A stretch of 36,266 nt of DNA from Verrucomicrobiota bacterium (GTDB lineage: Bacteria > Verrucomicrobiota > Verrucomicrobiia > JABWAM01). Location of the stretch: NCBI GenBank assembly GCA_016198745.1, contig JACQHZ010000417.1:1-36266 (forward strand), written 5' to 3'. How positions within the stretch are numbered: position 1 is the stretch's first letter; each line of letters begins with the position of its first letter. Position numbers and translations under genes: made by a program. Under the pieces are notes generated by a model. It worked only from the letters and a program-made list of their open reading frames with translations. It had not been told where the DNA came from and made no database searches. This document shows, piece by piece, positions 16,953 to 26,100 of this stretch.

Positions 16953-17023
16953 TGTAGCGGCGCTTCTGTGAAGCGCCGTCTTCCGATCATGGCGGACCTG
17001 CGCTTCATAGAAGCGCAGCTACA
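16953..17023. repeat. Two-hairpin palindromic element (REP-like) between rplC and rplD
   Basis: There are two perfect eight-base-pair hairpins, GGCGCTTC-TGT-GAAGCGCC (16959-16977) and TGCGCTTC-ATA-GAAGCGCA (16999-17017). They share the same CGCTTC/GAAGCG core and are separated by a 21-base spacer. The flanks TGTAGC (16953-16958) and GCTACA (17018-17023) are also complementary, closing a three-way, cloverleaf-like fold. This is the structure expected of a mobile palindromic repeat pair such as REP/BIME sequences moved by RAYT transposases. No transposase is present in the window. Confidence 0.8.
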
Positions 17024-17075
17024 ACATCGGGAAAATCTTGTCGAAATTGCTTCACTCTTCATGACTGTGGTACGT

Positions 17076-17726
17076 TCAGCTCTTGGTCGCCGCGGATCGT
17101 TTCTTGATGGCCGGGCGCACCACCAGATAGGAACCGTTGGCGCCGGGCACCGATCCGCGCACAAGCAGCAAATTCTCGGTTTCGCGCACCTGCATCACGG
17201 GAAGGTTCTGAGTGGTGATCCGCACGTCGCCCATATGGCCGGGCATTCGCGAGTTTTTCCAGATGTACCCCGGCCAGGCGCGCATCCCGATGGCGCCGGG
17301 CCGGCGGTGCGCCTTCGATCCGTGCGCCGCTCCGCCGCCCGCAAACCGGTGACGTCGGACCACCCCTTGGAACCCTTTGCCCTTGGAAATCCCGATCACA
17401 TCCACAAGCTGTCCAGCGGTGAAACGCGACACCGTAACCGCGTCGCCGACGTTCAGGTTCTCGCCCTCATCGGCGCGGAACTCACGGATGAACGCCTTCG
17501 GCGCGCTTTTCACTTTCTTGAAATGCCCTTTCATCGGCTGCGGCGTGTTCTTCTCCTTGCGGTCGCCAAAGCCGATCTGGCAGGCGGCGTACTTGTCTTT
17601 TTCGACCGTCTTTTTCTGGAGAACCGGGCATGGCCCGGCTTGGATGACCGTGACGGGGTGCAGCACCCCCTTGTCATCGTAAAGCTGGGTCATCCCCAGT
17701 TTCCTGCCTAAAATTCCAATGCTCAT
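17076..17726 (-). CDS. rplC: 50S ribosomal protein L3
   Basis: The 216-residue protein starts MSIGILGRKLGMTQLYDDKG and has ISKGKGFQGVVRRHRFAGGGAAHGSKAHRRPGAIG and MPGHMGDVRITTQNL, all L3. Its long loop approaches the peptidyl transferase centre. The Gln that is methylated in E. coli (GSIGQNQTPG) is Met here (GAIGMRAWPG). The start lies four bases after the stop of the embedded 542-residue gene, and the best ribosome binding site (GGTGA) overlaps that stop codon, so rplC translation is probably coupled to it. Confidence 0.97.
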   Translation of the reverse strand: MSIGILGRKLGMTQLYDDKGVLHPVTVIQAGPCPVLQKKTVEKDKYAACQIGFGDRKEKNTPQPMKGHFKKVKSAPKAFIREFRADEGENLNVGDAVTVSRFTAGQLVDVIGISKGKGFQGVVRRHRFAGGGAAHGSKAHRRPGAIGMRAWPGYIWKNSRMPGHMGDVRITTQNLPVMQVRETENLLLVRGSVPGANGSYLVVRPAIKKRSAATKS

Positions 17727-17730
17727 GATT

Positions 17731-19359
17731 TCACCGTGATTTCGCGCGGTTCAGCGCGTTGGTGGCAGCCGCCTCGCGCTCTTTTTCCTGGCGCTGGATT
17801 TTAGCTTCCGCTTTGGCTTCTTCCTCGTCCATTCGCTTTTGTTCAGCCTCAATCCCTCTGCGCCGCAGTTCTTGACGTTCGTAAGTCTTTCTGTATACAG
17901 CAAACCAATTGGTAAGGCTTAATGAATTCGCAAGAAATCGTGACGATCTGTGCTCGGTATAGGGTATTGCCATCCCAAATACGACTGATTGACCATCCGT
18001 CCACCATCTTGGCTTATATATAAATTCACCGACTTTCAAACGGTCACCCTCCACAGACCCCCAAAAGACGGATTTATCGCTCTGAGTCAAGACAGGTTTC
18101 TCAATGAGTTTAATAGCGAAAATGGAACGCGCAAGTTGGCTGACCTGATTAACAACCGTAGATGCCTTAATGTTTGCCAAGATCGATTGCGCGTTGGTGG
18201 AATGAATTTGCACCAACAGGAGATCAAGGCCCCAAAAGATATCCACCCACTTGTCATCCAACGCGTAGCGCACTCGAAATCCATCTGAACCTCCATCGGT
18301 GCAATAGTGAACCATCGTGCTGACATGGTTCCGAACAACTTCCGGAGCAAGCATTCGTTCTTGATACAGCAACCTGCCCTCTAAGCAGTAACGCTCCAGT
18401 CCACCTTGAACTCCATTGGTTGTATAAGATTGTGACAACAACATCTCAGGAACAGGAGACGGGTCATAATCAGAAATGACCCTGTTCAAGAGAGGGAATG
18501 TTTCCACCTGGCTGACTGCTTTGGTCGGATGAATCTCCGACTCGTCATTGGCCTCTGCCATTTTTTTACGCTTTTGGTTATAGTTTACGGCATGTGTAAT
18601 CCGACCAGACCAATTTGTTTGCAAATCAATTTGATTCGTCGCAAACCGACGGGAGCTAGGTTCGCCTTCATAGTGAAAAAAGGCGGCGCCTGCAAATACA
18701 ACGCTCTGGCCGTCTGTCCACCAGGGTAAAGCACACGCCCATGTTTTCGGCGCGCCATTTTGATGAATGCCGATCATTTCCTTGCCTTGTTCTTTAAGCA
18801 CCTTGAGTTCAATCTTGTTTCCATCTTTGAATATTTCCCGAGCAATACCCGCCAACTTTACGACGGCATTGTTCTTATCAGCAGGCGTTAGCAACGGAGT
18901 GCCATCCGAGGATTTCACACACACCAGAAGCACGTTGCCATTCTGAACAATTTGGAGCTGATATTTTTTCGTTTCATAGATTGCTTGAGCGGCGTCGAAT
19001 TTGCTTCCGGAAGTGTAGTGGATCCCATATTTGCATGGAAGTTTTCTTATCGGCTCAATCAGGATACCGGCGATTACGCTCTGAGCCTCGCTAAGCGCCA
19101 TTTTTTCTGTTTCGGTGCCGAACGTGCTGTCTTGATATTCATAATTCAATAGCTCAGAAAGAATCTTAGATGGTGACGTTTCATGAAACATCTGAGAAAT
19201 CAGAGGCATCTCATCAGCGTCCAGAATTGTTGCATTAAGCACAAACATGAACAAAGCGGGTTGAAGAAAGCGCGGATGCTGCTCCGAGAGCATGGGCAGG
19301 CAAGCCGCTTGCGGATGAACGGTCAGTCCCTTGATCGCGATTTGCTCGATTTGTTCCAT
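17731..19359 (-). CDS. Unknown two-repeat protein embedded between rpsJ and rplC
   Basis: The 542-residue product is unlike any ribosomal protein. It contains an internal duplication: WWTDGQSVVF occurs at residues 213-222 and 452-461. Each copy is followed by SSR-RFA-type and L-NW motifs and preceded by a helical hydrophobic stretch, so two related domains of about 130-200 residues are likely. The C-terminus (about 490-535) is a highly charged Glu/Lys/Arg/Ala helix. A hydrophobic stretch at 31-48 (FLQPALFMFVLNATILDA) could be a signal peptide if translation starts at Met24 (19290), so the start and the location in the cell are uncertain. DNA here is visibly richer in A+T than the flanking ribosomal genes, which suggests acquisition. 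It lies 25 bases after rpsJ and four before rplC on the same strand, so it is almost certainly in the operon. I recognise no family. Confidence 0.75.
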   Translation of the reverse strand: MEQIEQIAIKGLTVHPQAACLPMLSEQHPRFLQPALFMFVLNATILDADEMPLISQMFHETSPSKILSELLNYEYQDSTFGTETEKMALSEAQSVIAGILIEPIRKLPCKYGIHYTSGSKFDAAQAIYETKKYQLQIVQNGNVLLVCVKSSDGTPLLTPADKNNAVVKLAGIAREIFKDGNKIELKVLKEQGKEMIGIHQNGAPKTWACALPWWTDGQSVVFAGAAFFHYEGEPSSRRFATNQIDLQTNWSGRITHAVNYNQKRKKMAEANDESEIHPTKAVSQVETFPLLNRVISDYDPSPVPEMLLSQSYTTNGVQGGLERYCLEGRLLYQERMLAPEVVRNHVSTMVHYCTDGGSDGFRVRYALDDKWVDIFWGLDLLLVQIHSTNAQSILANIKASTVVNQVSQLARSIFAIKLIEKPVLTQSDKSVFWGSVEGDRLKVGEFIYKPRWWTDGQSVVFGMAIPYTEHRSSRFLANSLSLTNWFAVYRKTYERQELRRRGIEAEQKRMDEEEAKAEAKIQRQEKEREAAATNALNRAKSR

Positions 19360-19384
19360 GGCGATACGTCAATGAGGGAGTCGC

Positions 19385-19693
19385 TTAGATTTTAATCTGG
19401 ATGTCCACGCCGGCGGGGAGGTTGAGTTTCTTGAGTTCATCCACCGTTTTTGCCGTCGGATCGATGATGTCCAAGAGCCGCTTGTGCGTGCGGATTTCAA
19501 ATTGTTCCATGGATTTCTTGTCCGCGTGCGGCGACCGGTTCACGGTGAACCGCTCCACGTGCGTCGGCAGCGGAATCGGTCCGGCGACCTTGGCGCCGCT
19601 GCGTTTGGCGGTTTCGACAATCTCGGTGACCGAGGTGTCGAGCACGCGGTAATCAAACCCTTTGAGCCGAATTCGAATGCGTTGATGTTCCAT
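19385..19693 (-). CDS. rpsJ: 30S ribosomal protein S10
   Basis: The 102-residue protein reads [40 protein letters not shown], then [28 protein letters not shown], the S10 signature. Besides its role in the 30S head, S10 (NusE) joins NusB and NusG in antitermination complexes. It normally opens the S10 operon directly before rplC; here an unrelated gene stands between them. It lies about 90 bases after fusA, across a gap with heptad repeats of two kinds. Confidence 0.98.
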   Translation of the reverse strand: MEHQRIRIRLKGFDYRVLDTSVTEIVETAKRSGAKVAGPIPLPTHVERFTVNRSPHADKKSMEQFEIRTHKRLLDIIDPTAKTVDELKKLNLPAGVDIQIKI

Positions 19694-19701
19694 GACTGGG
19701 C

Positions 19702-19782
19702 TAAATGAGAAGTTAGAAATTAAAAGTTAGAATTGGAAAGCACAGAAAAATAAACCTTACTGCTTACGGCTTATGGCTCAAA
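19702..19782. repeat. Two different heptad-repeat blocks between fusA and rpsJ
   Basis: The first block (19702-19740) reads AAATGA, GAAGTTA, GAAATTA, AAAGTTA, GAATTGG. The second (19755-19782) reads CTTACTG, CTTACGG, CTTATGG, CTCAAAC. Both keep the seven-base period, but they use different units and are not complementary, unlike the paired arms in other gaps. Confidence 0.7.
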
Positions 19783-19784
19783 CG

Positions 19785-21986
19785 CTACTTTTTGCCGGCG
19801 TCGAGGATTTTGGCGAGGATTTGTTCCGGCACACGCTCGAAGTGCGACGGCGCCATGTTATAAACCGCGCGCCCCTTGCTGAGCGAGCGAATATCGGTTG
19901 CATACCCGAACAACTCCTCGAGCGGGACATCCGCGTGAACAGCACAGGCGCCATCCTTGTTCTCGATGTTCTGAATCTTCCCTCGGCGGCGATTGAGGTC
20001 GCCCATCAAATCGCCCTGATATTCCTCGGGCGTGATCAACTCCACTTTCATGATCGGCTCCAGGACGATGCAGGCGGCCTTTCGCATGGCCTCTTTGAAA
20101 GCAAAAATACCTGCCATCTTGAATGCGATTTCGCTGGAGTCCACCTCGTGATAGGTGCCGTCCAGAATCTCGACCTTGACATCCACCACGGGGTAGCCGG
20201 CCACGATGCCGCCGGTGATGGCTTCTTCGACGCCGTCTTTCACCGCCGGGATGTATTCCTTGGGGATGTTGCCGCCCACCACCTTACTTTCGATGACGGC
20301 GCCCGATCCCTTCGGGCCGGGCTCGACCTTGAGGATCACGTGGCCGTACTGGCCGCGTCCGCCGGACTGACGGATGAATTTGCCCTCCCCTTCGGCCGAT
20401 TTCGTGAGCGTCTCGCGGTAAGCGATCTGCGGTTTGCCGGCGTTGGCCTCGACCTTGAATTCGCGGAACATCCGGTCCCGGATGATCTCGAGATGCAACT
20501 CGCCCATCCCGTGGATGATCATCTGGCCGGTCTCCTGATCGGTCTTGACGCGGAAGGTGGGGTCCTCCTCCGCCAGGCGTTGCAGCGCCTCGCCGATCTT
20601 CTCGCGGTCCGCTTTCGTCTTGGGTTCGACCGCCATCGAGATCACGGGTTCCGGGAAGGAGGGAGGCTCGAGCATGATGGAGAAATCCTCGTCGCACAAT
20701 GTGTCGCCCGTGGTGATGTTCTTGACGCCAACCAGCGCCGCGATATCTCCCGAATAGGTGACATCCACCTCCTCGCGCTTGTCCGCCTGCATCATCATCA
20801 CGCGGCTGACGCGTTCGCGTTTGTTGGTGCGCGGATTGTAAATGGTGTCGCCCTTGGAGAGTTTGCCGGAATAAACGCGGAAAAAGACGAGTTTGCCCAC
20901 ATACGGATCGGTCCAGAGCTTGAACGCCAACGAACAGAATCGGCCATGGTCATTGGGGGGCGTCGTGACCGGTTCGCCGTCGCTGGGGTCATGGCCGGTG
21001 GCAGGCGGGATATCCAGGGGGGACGGCAGATAATCCACCACGGCATCCATCAAATTGTGGACGGCGCGTTTCTTGAATGCCGATCCGCAGAGCACGGGCA
21101 CGATCTGAATCTTGCACGTCAGGCGGCGCAAGGCCGCCTTGAGCGCCTCATTCGAAATGGGTTTTTCCTCCAGATAAAGATCCCCGATTTCCTCGTCCTT
21201 GTCGGCGACCGCTTCGATCAGTTCCCGGCGCGCCTTGCGCGCCGGCTCGACCATGTCGGGAGGCACGTCGGTGATCTGAAAAATCGCGCCGTCGTTTTTT
21301 TCGTTTTCCTCATCATCGGGCCAGACGTAGGCATTCTGGTTGATCACATCCACCACTCCTCGGAAACTCTCGGTCACGCCGACCGGGAGGGTGACCGGCC
21401 ATGCGTTGGCGCCCAGTTTCGTACGCAACTCACGAACTGCTTTCCCGAAATCCGCGCCCACACGGTCCATCTTGTTCACGAACGCGACGCGGGGCACATG
21501 ATACTTCGTGGCCTGACGCCACACCGTCTCGGACTGGGGCTGCACGCCTGCGACGCCGCAAAAGACGGCAATCGCGCCGTCCAGCACGCGAAGCGACCGC
21601 TCCACTTCCGCGGTGAAATCGACGTGCCCCGGTGTGTCAATGATATTGACACGGTGTTTGACGCCGCTGAAGAGCTTGCAGACATCCGGCTCCTTCTTCT
21701 GGGTCCAAAAACAGGTTGTCGCCGCGGAAGTGATCGTGATGCCGCGCTCGCGCTCCTGCTCCATCCAGTCGGTGACGGTGTTGCCGTCATCCACGTCGCC
21801 GATCTTGTGAATCAGGCCGGTGTAGAAGAGCACCCGCTCGGTAAGGGTTGTCTTGCCCGCGTCGATGTGCGCCGCAATCCCGATGTTGCGCGTGCATTCG
21901 AGCGTGAAGAGCCGCTTCGGGTCGTTGGGACCGGAAGCCTTCACAACGGACGAGGCGGGTTTTGAAGCTGTGGCTGTGGAAGACAT
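19785..21986 (-). CDS. fusA: Translation elongation factor G
   Basis: The 733-residue GTPase drives tRNA-mRNA translocation. All G motifs are present: AHIDAGKT (39-46), the switch region [20 protein letters not shown] (117-123) and NKMD (171-174). Domains II-V follow, with [10 protein letters not shown] and [30 protein letters not shown]. There is an N-terminal extension of about 28 residues, rich in Ser and Ala, before the usual start, and a slightly longer segment before DTPGH. It follows rpsG, as in most str operons; tuf is not next to it but lies upstream of the whole cluster. Confidence 0.98.
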   Translation of the reverse strand: MSSTATASKPASSVVKASGPNDPKRLFTLECTRNIGIAAHIDAGKTTLTERVLFYTGLIHKIGDVDDGNTVTDWMEQERERGITITSAATTCFWTQKKEPDVCKLFSGVKHRVNIIDTPGHVDFTAEVERSLRVLDGAIAVFCGVAGVQPQSETVWRQATKYHVPRVAFVNKMDRVGADFGKAVRELRTKLGANAWPVTLPVGVTESFRGVVDVINQNAYVWPDDEENEKNDGAIFQITDVPPDMVEPARKARRELIEAVADKDEEIGDLYLEEKPISNEALKAALRRLTCKIQIVPVLCGSAFKKRAVHNLMDAVVDYLPSPLDIPPATGHDPSDGEPVTTPPNDHGRFCSLAFKLWTDPYVGKLVFFRVYSGKLSKGDTIYNPRTNKRERVSRVMMMQADKREEVDVTYSGDIAALVGVKNITTGDTLCDEDFSIMLEPPSFPEPVISMAVEPKTKADREKIGEALQRLAEEDPTFRVKTDQETGQMIIHGMGELHLEIIRDRMFREFKVEANAGKPQIAYRETLTKSAEGEGKFIRQSGGRGQYGHVILKVEPGPKGSGAVIESKVVGGNIPKEYIPAVKDGVEEAITGGIVAGYPVVDVKVEILDGTYHEVDSSEIAFKMAGIFAFKEAMRKAACIVLEPIMKVELITPEEYQGDLMGDLNRRRGKIQNIENKDGACAVHADVPLEELFGYATDIRSLSKGRAVYNMAPSHFERVPEQILAKILDAGKK

Positions 21987-21990
21987 GACA

Positions 21991-22107
21991 CTGAGAAATT
22001 AGAAATTAGAAATGCGAAATGAAAAGCTATTTGCTTGCGGGGAGAAAATGAATTCGGACAAATTTTTAACTTCTCATTTTTAATTTTTCATTCGCGGCGG
22101 GGCCGCG
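21991..22107. repeat. Facing heptad-repeat arms plus G+C hairpin between rpsG and fusA
   Basis: Arm A (21991-22024) reads GAAATTA, GAAATTA, GAAATGC, GAAATGA. Arm B (22061-22091) is complementary in type (TTTTTAA, CTTCTCA, TTTTTAA, TTTTTCA). Next to the rpsG stop lies a five-base-pair hairpin, CGCGG-CGGGG-CCGCG (22093-22107). Its arrangement equals the rpsH/rplF site, while its sequence is different. Confidence 0.8.
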
Positions 22108-22108
22108 T

Positions 22109-22582
22109 TCACCAGCGCAGGTGGGCAAAGGCCCGGTTCGCCTGAGCCATTTTGTGCACGTCCTCCCGTTTCTTGACGGCCGCGCCTTGTCCGTTGAAGG
22201 CGTCGAAGATTTCGTCGGCGAGGGCGCGCGACAGGGAGACGCCCTTGCGTCCGTCCGCGAGCCGGACAAACCATCGCAACGCAAGCGCAATCTGGCGCTC
22301 ACTGGTCACCTCGACGGGAATTTGGTAGGTGGCGCCGCCCACGCGGCGCGACTTCACCTCGACCCGCGGTTTCACATTTTCCAGCGCCCTGGTCAACACC
22401 TCCAGGGGATCGCCCTTGTTGGCCTTCTCGCTGAGAAGCGCGAAGGCGCCATAGACGATCTTCTGGGCTGTGGATTTTTTTCCGCGCCACATGATCGTGT
22501 TGATCAGACGGCTGACAACCGGACTGTTGTAGCGGCTGTCCGGGTGAGTCGGTCGTCGGTCGGCTTGTCGTCGTCGGGACAT
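22109..22582 (-). CDS. rpsG: 30S ribosomal protein S7
   Basis: The 157-residue protein contains SRLINTIMWRGKKSTAQKIVYGAF, LENVKPRVEVKSRRVGGATYQIPVEV and RADEVHKMAEANRAFAHLRW-type motifs (here REDVHKMAQANRAFAHLRW). S7 nucleates assembly of the 30S head and lies at the E site. In E. coli it regulates the str operon through the rpsL-rpsG spacer; here that spacer of 58 bases contains a heptad-like repeat instead of a recognisable S7 site. Confidence 0.98.
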   Translation of the reverse strand: MSRRRQADRRPTHPDSRYNSPVVSRLINTIMWRGKKSTAQKIVYGAFALLSEKANKGDPLEVLTRALENVKPRVEVKSRRVGGATYQIPVEVTSERQIALALRWFVRLADGRKGVSLSRALADEIFDAFNGQGAAVKKREDVHKMAQANRAFAHLRW

Positions 22583-22594
22583 GGAAGGAAAGGC

Positions 22595-22622
22595 AGAATT
22601 AAGAATTATGAATTATGAATTG
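22595..22622. repeat. GAATTAT-type heptad repeat between rpsL and rpsG
   Basis: The plus strand reads GAATTAA, GAATTAT, GAATTAT, GAATTGA, four consecutive seven-base units. No facing arm is present. Confidence 0.65.
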
Positions 22623-22640
22623 AGCATGGCAGACAAACCC

Positions 22641-23108
22641 TTATTTCTTCGCTGCATCTGCTTTCGCGGGTTCGGCTGCGGCAGCGGCCTTGGCGCCGCC
22701 CTTCGCCGCTTCGGCGGCCGCGGCCTTTGCCCCGCCGGCTTTTGGTTTTTTGGCGCCGTACTTGGAACGACCGCGCCGTCGTCCATCAACCCCGAGCGAG
22801 TCCAGGGTCCCGCGAATGATGTGGTATCGAACGCCGGGCAAATCCTTCACGCGTCCGCCGCGCACCAGGACAATGGAATGTTCCTGCAGGTTATGTCCCA
22901 CGCCGCCGATATACCCCCACACCTCGGCGCCGTTGGTCAACCGCACGCGCGCCACCTTGCGCAACGCGGAATTCGGTTTTTTGGGCGTCATCGTTTTCAC
23001 CTGGAGACACACGCCCCGTCGCTGGGGGCTGCCGGTCAAGGCGGGCGACTTGGATTTGTAGCGCACCTGATGGCGTCCTTTGCGAACAAGCTGGTTGATG
23101 GTCGGCAT
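22641..23108 (-). CDS. rpsL: 30S ribosomal protein S12 with Ala/Lys-rich tail
   Basis: The product has 155 residues from [12 protein letters not shown]. Decoding-centre motifs are intact: [17 protein letters not shown] (Lys43, Lys44) and [14 protein letters not shown] (Lys88), the positions changed in streptomycin-resistant mutants, so a sensitive-type sequence is seen. The core ends near residue 120 ([10 protein letters not shown]). A tail of about 35 residues, rich in Ala, Lys and Gly, follows; E. coli S12 lacks it. ATG 23108 is preferred over an upstream in-frame start that adds a non-conserved leader. rpoC lies 71 bases upstream, joining the rif and str clusters. Confidence 0.97.
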   Translation of the reverse strand: MPTINQLVRKGRHQVRYKSKSPALTGSPQRRGVCLQVKTMTPKKPNSALRKVARVRLTNGAEVWGYIGGVGHNLQEHSIVLVRGGRVKDLPGVRYHIIRGTLDSLGVDGRRRGRSKYGAKKPKAGGAKAAAAEAAKGGAKAAAAAEPAKADAAKK

Positions 23109-23179
23109 GATGATTTGGGGAAAAAGAGCGGGGAATATATCCTGGAAATCGCGTTGCGACAAGCGGTTTTATCCATTTG

Positions 23180-26100
23180 TCAAACATCGGCTTGCGGTGT
23201 CGCCTTGGTTTTCTCTTCCACCTGCGTTTCCGCCAGCACTTTCAATTTGATCGCGCGATAAGCCGGGAAACCCGTTCCAGCCGGAATCGGATGCCCCATG
23301 ATCACGTTCTCCTTGAAACCGCGAAGATGATCCACGCGCCCCAACGTCGCCGCTTCCGTCAACACACGGGTCGTGTCCTGGAACGAGGCGGCGGAAATGA
23401 AACTCTCGGTTTCCAGCGACGCCTTGGTGACCCCCAGAAGAACAGGCTGCGCCTCGGCGGGTTTGCCGCCGGCCTCGGCCACGCGCTCGTTTTCCTCCAG
23501 GAATTTCACGCGGTCCACATGATCGCCCCAGAGCATGATGGTGTCGCCGGGATCGGTGATGCGGACCTTTTTCATCATCTGCCGAAGAATGATCTCGATG
23601 TGCTTGTCGTTGATCTCCACCCCCTGGAGGCGATACACCTCCTGCACCTCATTGAGCAGATACTGTTGCAACTCCGCGGGACCTTTCACCTCCAAAAGCT
23701 CATGCGGATCCACAGGACCTTCCGTCAATTGCTGTCCCTGCTTGACGAGATCCCCCTTGAAGACGATCACATGCTTGTTCATCGGAAGAAGGTGCTCCTC
23801 TTCCGTGCCCGTCTTGGGGTCTTTGAGGACGAGCCGGCGTTTGCCGCGAATATTGGCGGCGAACTCGACCACGCCGTCGATCCGGGCGATGTCGCAGGCA
23901 TCCTTGGGACGGCGCGCTTCAAACAACTCGGCCACGCGCGGCAGCCCGCCGGTGATGTCCTTGGTCTTCGCCATCTTCCGCGGAGTCTTGGCAAGCGTGG
24001 CGCCCGCCTGGACCTTGTCGCCTGCCTCAACGACAATGTGGGCGCCCGCCGGGATGCTGTAGCTGGAGAGCACCGTCTTGGACGAATCCTGCACCACGAT
24101 TTGCGGGTGCAAATCCTCCTTGTGCTCGATGATTACTGTCCCGATGCGTCCGGTCGTTTCGTCCATCTCCCGCCGCATCGTGACGCCTTCGATAATGTCA
24201 TGAAACTCGATCAAGCCGGCTTTTTCAGTCAGGATGGGCACATTGTATGGGTCCCACTTCACGAAGCTTTCACCTTTCTTCACGTGCCCGCCGTCAGGCA
24301 CAGAAATCGTCGAGCCGACCACCAGATTGTAGCTCTCCAGTTCCCGGCCTTCCTTGTTCTGAACGACAATGGAACCGGTTTTATTGAGAACGATGAATCC
24401 GCCTTCCGTGGACTGCACCGCGCGAAGATCGTGGTAACGAATCGTGCCGTCATTTTTCGCCCGAATCTGGGGCTGTTTGAAGACCTGACTCGCCGTTCCT
24501 CCGATGTGGAAGGTGCGCATGGTCAACTGGGTGCCCGGCTCGCCGATGGACTGCGCGGCCATGATGCCCACTGCGGCGCCAAGCTCGACAGCACGGCTCG
24601 ACGCAAGATCGCGTCCGTAGCAGACGGCGCAAATGCCGCGTTTGGTTTCGCACGTGAGCGCCGACCGGATTTTGAGTTTTTCGACGCCGATCTTCTCAAG
24701 GGCTTCGGCCATCAACTCGGTGATCAGTTCCCCGGATTTTACGATTTTCTTGTGGCTCACCGGATCGGCCACATCGTCGCAGGAAACGCGACCGATGATG
24801 CGATCCTGGAATTTCACAACTTCATCATCGCCCTCGTAGATCGCCGAAACCCAGATGCCGTTGGCGGTGCCGCAATCCGGTTCGGTGATGATCACGTCGT
24901 GCGACACATCGCAGAGTTTGCGCGTGAGATAACCGGAATCAGCGGTCTTGAGCGCGGTGTCCGCCAATCCCTTGCGGGCGCCGTGCGTGGAAATGAAGTA
25001 CTCCAACACCGTCAATCCCTCGCGAAAATTGGATAGAATCGGCCGTTCGATGATCTCGCCCGACGGTTTGGCCATCAGGCCGCGAATTCCCGCGAGCTGG
25101 CGCACCTGCTGGCGATTGCCGCGCGCCCCAGAATCCACCATCAGGTACACGGGATTGTACTCCTCCTTGCCCTGGTTGTGCTGCAAGGTCCGGAACATCA
25201 CGTTGGAAATGCTGTCCGTAGCATGCGTCCAGGCGTCCACGATCTTGTTGTAGCGTTCGCCATTGGTGATCACGCCATTGCGGTATTGCCGTTCGACTTC
25301 CGCAATTCCCTTGCGCGCCTCACTGATTTCCGCCGCCTTCTCCTGCGGAATAATCATGTCGTCGATCCCAATGGACACCCCCGCCCGCGTCGCCTCCGTG
25401 AAGCCAAGCTCTTTGAGCCGATCCAACATCTCGACCGTCCGCTCAGGACCGACGACCTGGTAGCAACGCCAGATCAGATCGCCGAGCTGCTTCTTGTTGA
25501 CAACATTGTTGAAGAACCCGAGTTCGGGGGGCCAAATGCTGTTGAACACCACCCGTCCCACCGTGGTCTCAATGGTGCGGGCGGTTTTTTTGCCATGAAA
25601 CGTGTCGCGCCCGAGGTCCGGGTTGCGAAGGACGATCCGCTCGTGCGTGCGCGCCCGGCGCTCGTCACGCGCGTAAAAAACCTCGTCCACATCCGAGAAC
25701 AATTTGAGGGCGTGCCTGGCTTTCTTGGCCTCCTCGGCGCCCGGTCCGATCTCCCGGGGATTCTGCGTCAGGTAGTAACAGCCCATCGTGATGTCCTGCG
25801 ACGGCGTGGTGATCGGCTTTCCGCTGGAGGGCGCGAAGATGTTGTTTGTCGCGAGCATGAAAAGGCGCGCTTCCAACTGCGCTTCCGTCGAAAGCGGGAC
25901 ATGCACCGCCATCTGATCGCCGTCGAAGTCCGCGTTGTAAGCCGTGCAGACCAGCGGATGAATTCGGATGGCCTCGCCTTCGATGAGAACAGGCTCAAAC
26001 GCCTGGATCGAAAGGCGATGAAGCGTGGGAGCGCGATTGAGCATTACCGGATGACCGCGCGTCACCTCCTCAAGAATATCCCACACCTCCGATGCCTGGC

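Noticed and set aside
19773-21965. A 730-codon open frame on the plus strand, fully opposite fusA
   Set aside because: fusA on the minus strand is unmistakable. The plus frame is a mirror product of G+C-rich codon use and gives a His/Asp/Arg/Leu-rich sequence with no domain.
23177-25036. Long plus-strand open frame opposite rpoC
   Set aside because: rpoC is full length with all active-site motifs on the minus strand; the plus frame shows no recognisable protein.
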